DNA of 64,000 bases from Cymodocea nodosa (lineage: Eukaryota; Streptophyta; Magnoliopsida; Alismatales; Cymodoceaceae): positions 19,507,501 to 19,571,500 of the forward strand of contig JAZBRI010000003.1 in NCBI GenBank assembly GCA_036874045.1. The letters run 5' to 3'. Shown here in pieces: positions 57,320 through 64,000 of this stretch. Under the pieces are notes generated by a model that made no database searches, was not told the DNA's origin, and saw only the letters and a list, made by a program, of their open reading frames with translations. Positions within the stretch are counted from its first letter, which is position 1. The number at the start of each line of letters is the position of its first letter. Both the position numbers and the translations under genes were made by a program.

Positions 57320-60300
57320 GGATGTGTGAATTTAACATAAAGAATATGACATATGCTTATGCTTAGAGATTTTTGAAACTTAAAGTTAGCATATGTGAAT
57401 TCTACAATTTAGAAATACATGACATTCATCCTAATTAAAGTTAAGAACTTCATTTATTCTATAGATATTGTTGTTTTGGATTCTCAAAAAACTAAACATC
57501 AAAATAATGATACCTCTTGAATTTTAGGAAGACTATTTTTAGCAACTTCGAGGGTAATTATAAATTGTAAAAATTGAATGATAAAATTAATCTATGGTAA
57601 TAAAGATACTCAATTGAATATCTTTAAACCAGAAGGAGCTGAAGGTTTATAAATGTCTTTGAATATTATAAATTTTCTAAAAGATTAAAGAGATATGTTA
57701 AAAGATGTGATTCAAGAAAAATTAAATAGACAATTAGATACTGAAGATCGTAAAAGGAGTGAAAACATAGATAAAGACTTAAACGTAAAAGTAGAAAGAG
57801 ATCAAGAGAAATTTAATGTTATAAATGATAATGTTAAGTTAGGAGTTCTGACTTCTAATGGTCAACATCTATATTTAAAATCATTACCTCCTGAATTGAC
57901 TTATAGATTTCTTAAAAAAGAAAGAACTTATTCTATAATTATAGCATTAGATTTAAATGAAGATTAAGTTTTCAAATTAGAATGTGTAGTAAAGAGATAT
58001 AAGGAAGCAATAAGGTGGACTATAGTTGATATAAAAGGGTTAACTCCAACTATATGCCGACATCATATATATTTGAAAGAAATTGCTAAATCAGTTAGAA
58101 TTCCTGAAAAAATATTAAATCCAAATTTAAAAGTAGTTAGAAAGAAAATCATGAAATGGTTAGATAATGATATCATTTATCTGATTTCTAACAGCTCATG
58201 AGTTAATCTAATCTATATAGTTCCTAAGAAATTATGCATAATAGTCATTAGAAATGAAAATCAAGATTTGATACTTATAAGAATCCAATTAAGCTGAAAA
58301 GTGTGCATAAATTATAGGAAACTAAATGCTGTAACTAGAAAAGATCATTTTCCTTTAGCTTTTTTAAATTAAATCTTAGAAAAGCTAGTAGATCAATAAT
58401 ATTTTTATTTCCTAAATGAATATTCAAAATAAAACCAAATTCCAATAGCATTAGAGGATCAAAAGAAAATAATTTTCATGTATTCTAGTGAAACTTATGT
58501 TTTTAAAAGAATATCATTTAGATTATGTAATGCACCAATTACTTTTTAAACGTACATGCAAAGTATTTTCACTAGAATAATTGAAGATTTTCTTAAAATA
58601 TTTATAAATAATTTTATAATATATGAAACTTCATTTGAAATGTGTTTGAAAAACATAGAATTAGTATTAACCTGTTGTGTAAAAAAATCTAATTTTGAAC
58701 TGGGAAAAATGTTACTTTATGATTAAATAAAGAATAATCTTAGGACATGTTGTCTCAATGAAATGATTAAAGGTAAATAAAGTCAAAATAAAAATTATTT
58801 CAAATTTACCAGAACCTAAAACAATAAAAGATATTAGATCATTTTTAAGACATGTAGGCTTTTATAGGAGATTTATTAAAGATTTTAGTAAAATAGCTAA
58901 ATTTTTAACCAATTTATTAAAGAATATCCTATTTAACTTTGATAGAAATTGTAAGGAAACTTTCTTTAAACTTAAAACTAACCTAATTATAACTCCTATA
59001 ATACAAGCTCTTAATTGAAATCATCTATTTGAGTTAATGTGTGATGCATCTAATTTTACTGTAGAAGCTATGTTAGGGCAAAAAATAAAAAAATATCCTA
59101 AAGTGATTCATTGTGCAAGCAAAACTCTAAATAATACTCTAGTAAATTATACTACTGAAAAACAATTATTAACTGTTGTGTTTGTCTTGGAGAAATTTAG
59201 ATCATATGTGATTAGAGCTAAAGTAATAGTATACACGGATAATTCAATTTTGAAGTATTTGATAGTAAAAAAAAAAAACTAAACCTAGACTGATCCAATA
59301 AATATTATTATTACAAAAATTTAATTTAGAAATTAAAGATAAAAAAAATGTGAAAATGTAGTAGCTAATTACTTGTCAAGACTGCAATTGTTGAAATCTA
59401 AATTAGATATTAAAGATCAATTTCCTGATGAACAATTAATGACAATAGAGATAATGTCTTAGTATGCAGATATAATTAACTATTTAGTTACAAGATTAAC
59501 ACCAAATGATTGGAATATACAGGATAAGAAATCATTCTTTTCAAGAGTGAAATATTACTATTGAGAAGACTATTATTTAAGAAATATCCTAATTTAGTCA
59601 TAAAAAAGTATATTTCAAAGATTGAATATATAAACATATTATCTTTTTGTTATGACCAAATATGTAGATGACATTTTGGTTTAGGAAAAACTATGGTCAA
59701 AGTCTTGAAATATGGATTTTATTTGACAACATTATATAAGAATGCTCACAAATATTGTATGAGTTATTTAAGATGTCAACAAATAAAAAAGACATCAAAG
59801 AAAAATATGATGCATTTGAATCTTATTGTTAAAGTAAAGATTTTTTATGTATAAGGAATTGATTTTATAGGTCTATTTCTTATTTTTAATCAATATATTT
59901 ATATATTGTTGGGTGTGGATTATGTATCTAAATGAATAGAAGTAATTTCTACTAAAATAAATGATAACAAAGTTGTAATACATTTTATCAAAACTAATAT
60001 AATTACTAAATTTGGAATACCTAAAGTTATCATTAGTGATAGAAAAACTTACTTTTGTAACAAAAGTTTTGAAGTTTTAATAAAGAAATATAAAATAAAA
60101 CACAAAATTACAACTTCATATTACTCCTAAATGTGTAAATAAGTTGAAAGTACAAACAAGTAAATTAAACAAATCTTAGAAAAAGTAGTTAATCTTACTA
60201 AAAAAGATTGAGTTACTAGATTAATAGATGTACTTTAAGCTTATAGAACAGTTTACAAAACTAATCTAAGGATGTCTCATTTTAAATTAATATATAAAAA

Positions 60301-60765
60301 AGTTGTCATTTACTTGTTGAATTAGAACATAAATTTTATTAGATATTAAAGACTTCAAATGTTAAGATAAGTCAAGCTGCTAAACATGGGAAAGATCAAC
60401 AAATAGAATTAGAAGAATTTAAAAATAAAGCTTATTTTAGAACATTGGTGGAGAAAGAAAAGATGAAGTTATGGCATGATAAAAAAATTATCCTAAAAAC
60501 TTTTGAAATAAAACAAAAGGTGTATCTTTACATGTGTAGGCTTTATAGTCATCTAGGAAAATTAAGATCTATATAAGCAGAACCTTATATTATGAAAAAC
60601 ATTTATTCTCATAGTACAATTAAAATTAAAAATCCTAAAAATCAAAATATATTTAAAGTTAATGGACAAAGATTGTGACCAATCCTTAACTTTCCTAAAA
60701 GTAGATGTGGAGTTAGAGAAGAAGTGAGAGTAGAAGATTACCCAAACTTCCTTACTAAATAGAAA
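57320..60765 (+). pseudogene. Pol of copy D, heavily decayed
   Basis: The full order is recognisable: zinc-knuckle start (MTYAYA near 57347, knuckle lost), protease tail, linker at 57695-57967 (SLPPELTYRFLKKERTYSIIIALDL), RT (57990-58800), RNase H at 59037-59282 (MCDASNFTVEAMLGQ), integrase HHCC and core relics (59640-60160) and integrase C-terminus to about 60760 (EEVRVEDYPN). Dozens of stops occur. The changes relative to A are mostly transitions that raise AT content. Like A, it has no capsid domain between PBS and pol. Confidence 0.85.
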
Positions 60766-63180
60766 TTGTAGGATCGAAATGCTACACAAGAAAGGTGAAT
60801 TGTGTTTTTCAACATTTTCATATATAATCGAAACTTCAAAATTAAAACAATTTAAAATATTTTTTTATTCAATGTTTCAATTACAATATATAATTCAACT
60901 TTCCTTAAAAATTATAGATGCAATGATATAACGATACAATACTTCATCTAATCAATTTCATAATTACAAATAGAGAAAACTAAATTACGAAATTAAAAAT
61001 ATTTCTCCCTATTTAAAATTTTTCTTTTTATTGCAAATATTTAATGACAAATATCTGACGTTCTCCTCTTCACCGAAGTTGCTTTCTTCTAAAAGTTTTT
61101 CTCTTAAGAAGTGTGTTCCTATAAGTATATTTCTTTAAGTATGTAGAAATACTTTGATAAATGAGAATTCTATGTTTTTTATAATCGATTTTCATTTCAT
61201 GCATATCCTCTACGTTTATCTATGATCAATCTCCACTTTTCACATCTTTTATTTTACTTTCAAATTCAATTTCAAAATACACACATTCTAGTCTATGTTT
61301 TCCTCTCGAATTTTCTTGAATCAGCAATATTGATCTTTTGAAAAATTTCCTACAAAATAAACTTTCTCGTCCAAAATTTTTTATCAAATGTAATAATAAG
61401 ACGTATTAATACTAACTAAATGCGTAAAATAGAATAGACTTATAACTTAATACATCTAACTCAACAAGTTCAGCATGTGCCATACACGTGACATGCTTTG
61501 TTGGATAAGATGATAACTCAACGAACTAATTCCGTTGTGTTACTGATAACTCGATGAACCAGTATATATAAATGTTTAAACAATAATATATTTATCACGT
61601 GTAAGAATAATAACTTTATAAGTTTATAACGTTAACCTAACGTATTGTCTTAGTATATAATTTAGCAACTCAATGCATATAGTTATGTTAACTTAACGAG
61701 TTAAATATATGCAACTCACATAGTACAGTATAATATTTATAAACTTTAAATTCAACACGTGTATAAAGCTAACTTAACGAGTTTATCCACAAAACTTAAC
61801 GTTTTATTCACTAACTCAACGAATTTTCACATGACTTATTTTAACCTTTAAACCTATAACTCAATGAGTTCTCATGTAACCTTTTTTACAAAAAGAACAC
61901 TAACTCATCCAATTGTTATAACGTGCACTGTACATGATATAAATATATAATATTAAAATATATCATACTTTATAACAAAAACATACACGTTAATTTAACG
62001 TTTAGTTTTACAAAAAGTTAGTATAACTTAACGACTAGTTATATAACTTAGCATAATTTTAAATCCATTACAAACAAGTATATAACATTAAACTTTTTCT
62101 GTATTAATCGATGTTCTTAATTTACTTTCACAAACAATATGAATTGATTAACTATGGTTACTCACATTATGCACACATCATCAAAACATAATACTCAATA
62201 GAAATCAATATAAATAATAATAAAATTATAAAATAAAATATATATTTTCCTTTTCGATTGACCCAATGAATTTCTGGTTCGACCAAAACTAAGATGAAAA
62301 AGAAGTAAAAGGTTTGGTTTAATCGAAGTTCAACTTCGGTTTGACCGAAAGTCATAAAAAATTATATCAGTCAAATTGAGGCGTATTATCAATTTAACCG
62401 GAAAATAAAAAAATAGGTGTTAATAGAAAAGTAATTTTGGTTTGACTGAAACATAGTCTCGGTTTAACTGAAGTTGTGATAAAAAAAATATATTTCTTGC
62501 GATTTGACCAGAACATAGTCTCAATTCAACCGAAGTTTTGAAAAAAATATATATATATATATATAATAATTTTAAAAAAATGTAACAAACATCAGTTTGA
62601 TCGAAATATATTATCAGCTCAACCGAAGTTTAAATATATTACGCATCGGTTTGACTGAAACGTAGTATTAGTTCAACCAAAGCTTGAAAAATTATTATAT
62701 AACCTAGAGTCAATCAGATCGAAAATCCACTGGTTCAACCGAAACAAAAAAAGATATTTATATATATATATTATATTTTTATTAGATATAACTTTTTTAG
62801 AGGTTTATTGAATTACGCTTAACTTAACGAACTTACTTCATTAGGTAAGTCCACAAACTTATTCCGTTGAGTGAACATATAACTTAACGGAATAGTAAGG
62901 GTAAGCTGTGCGTAATTTGTGCAGAAAATAATCTAATAACCTACTAAAATTTAGGATTTATTTAACCTTTAAAACTATAAATCGGGAAAAATTATCAACA
63001 AAAATCATTAGAGACATAGCAATTCTGAGAGAACAGACATTTGTTCCGTTCTATAACATCAAAAAGTAGTAAGAAGAAGAAGAATAGTAGCAAGAAAAAG
63101 AACAGCATCATGTAGTAGCTAGGATAACCTTAATTACTACACCTAGAGAGTCTGAAGCTAGGCCTTCAAGGCCTATTACA
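60766..63180 (+). other. Pol-ORF1 spacer of copy D
   Basis: About 2.4 kb of non-coding DNA, longer than in A or C. 61440-61930 is rich in AACTCAACGA/TAACTCAATG half-palindromes and ACACGTGT. 62230-62760 holds diverged GGTTTGACCGAAACATAGTCTCGGTT units. 62805-62895 holds palindromes. A decayed TATA block (ATTTATTTAACC) lies near 62955. The first part may include a partial LTR insertion, given its GTTAACCTAACG text shared with the A LTR near 14860. Confidence 0.6.
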
Positions 63181-64000
63181 ATGAAAGAAGAATCATAAGA
63201 AATTTTAGGAAAATGGCATAAAGAACCCATGTTTGTTGATTTACTATCCTCTGAAAAAGAGAAAGAACAGGCACAATTGATAAAGAAAAGAAATAGTGAC
63301 AGAGACTCCAACAATTAAGTAGGAGCTAATAATTTTTACACGAAGGCAAAGAGAGCTCATATACGTTGATTTGTTATTAGAAGAAGAGGAAGAAAACAAC
63401 AACAAGAAGAAGAAGAATAGCAACAGCAAGAAAAACAAATAGAGAAAAAATAGAAGGAAGAATGGGCAGAAACTACTATGCCCCACACTCCAACCAACTC
63501 TTCCACTGACATAGAAAAAATATTAACAGTAGAATTTAGAGAAAAAGAAAAAGAAAGGAAAGAAGAAGAAGAAGAAAGAAAAAAAGAAAGTTCGAAGGAT
63601 TCCAGTGAAGAGGATGAAACTCTTCAGGAATATTTGAATAGTTTAAAAGAAAAGAGTATAAAGAGTATTGCAAGCTCTCTACCACAAGTCAGATATGAAG
63701 ATCTAGAATCTTTGAACAGCCTTTCACCATAACAAGCACCTCAACAATTGGAAGGATTACAAGAACAAACCCTTTTTGAGCAAGAAGTAGAAAATCAATT
63801 CCCTAACTCCTCATATATGACTTGTTTGAATGTTGTTCATCTTAAGAGTCAAGAAGCTTATAAAAAATATCAAGAAATAAATGGATATGATATTATATAT
63901 AATAGACCAGTCAATTGGTTAGGAATGGAAGACATTAGAGAATTATTTGAATTCTAAGATCTACTGGGATTAATCTATAAAGCAAGCGAGCATGTAGTGT
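63181..64000 (+). pseudogene. ORF1 of copy D, partial at window end
   Basis: MKEES..., then KEPMFVDLLSSEKEKEQAQLI (matching EPTFVDLISKEEEEEQTQLI of B), an acidic Glu/Lys-rich stretch at 63478-63732, and the conserved domain start EAYKKYQEINGYDIIYNRPV and RELFEF at 63850-63957. A TAA follows RELFEF. The rest of ORF1 and any Gag and F-box genes lie right of the window. Confidence 0.75.

Overview
This window is repeat-rich nuclear DNA from a flowering plant. It is dominated by decayed LTR retrotransposons of plant clades (Athila-type Ty3/Gypsy, chromovirus-type Ty3/Gypsy, Ty1/Copia and a TRIM). It also holds one spliced receptor-like kinase gene and the 3' part of a spliced ER-body-type membrane protein gene. 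I cannot name the species.

Layout. 1-2760: Athila pol scrap fused to a truncated copia gag/protease region. 2761-6190: Athila pol copy E (minus). 6191-7395: LTR-like spacer. 7396-11248: Athila copy C (plus), making a 2.8 kb inverted repeat with E. 11249-37500: a nest. Copy B (minus; LTR at 11249-13389 plus 30138-30200, interior 30201-37500) sits in ORF1 of copy C, and the complete 16.7 kb element A (13390-30132, minus) sits inside the LTR of B, flanked by the 5-bp duplication ATAAG. 37500-37760: inverted LTR scrap. 40409-41628: receptor-like kinase. 46449-47929: two 3' exons of a membrane-of-ER-body-like protein. 49428-54722: two stacked chromovirus-like elements, the second split by a textbook 543-bp TRIM. 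55551-64000: copy D of the Athila-type family (plus), heavily decayed and running off the window.

The main result is the architecture of the Athila-type family seen in A, B, C and D. From 5' to 3' it reads LTR, tRNA-Asp-type PBS, zinc knuckle plus protease/RT/RNase H/integrase, repeat-rich spacer with an internal TATA/telobox promoter-like block, ORF1 (the 'putative plant transposon protein' type), Gag, an F-box/F-box-associated ORF, PPT, LTR. Gag therefore lies downstream of pol, and the element carries a host-type F-box gene. The LTRs and the three inter-gene spacers contain clusters of short imperfect palindromes (GTTGAGTTA...TAACTCAAC). No copy in the window is intact; the evidence is comparison among copies read by eye.

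The host genes are independent of the elements. The kinase stands out as a GC-rich island in AT-rich DNA. The membrane protein gene lacks its upstream exons here, and retroelements begin about 1.5 kb beyond its last visible exon.
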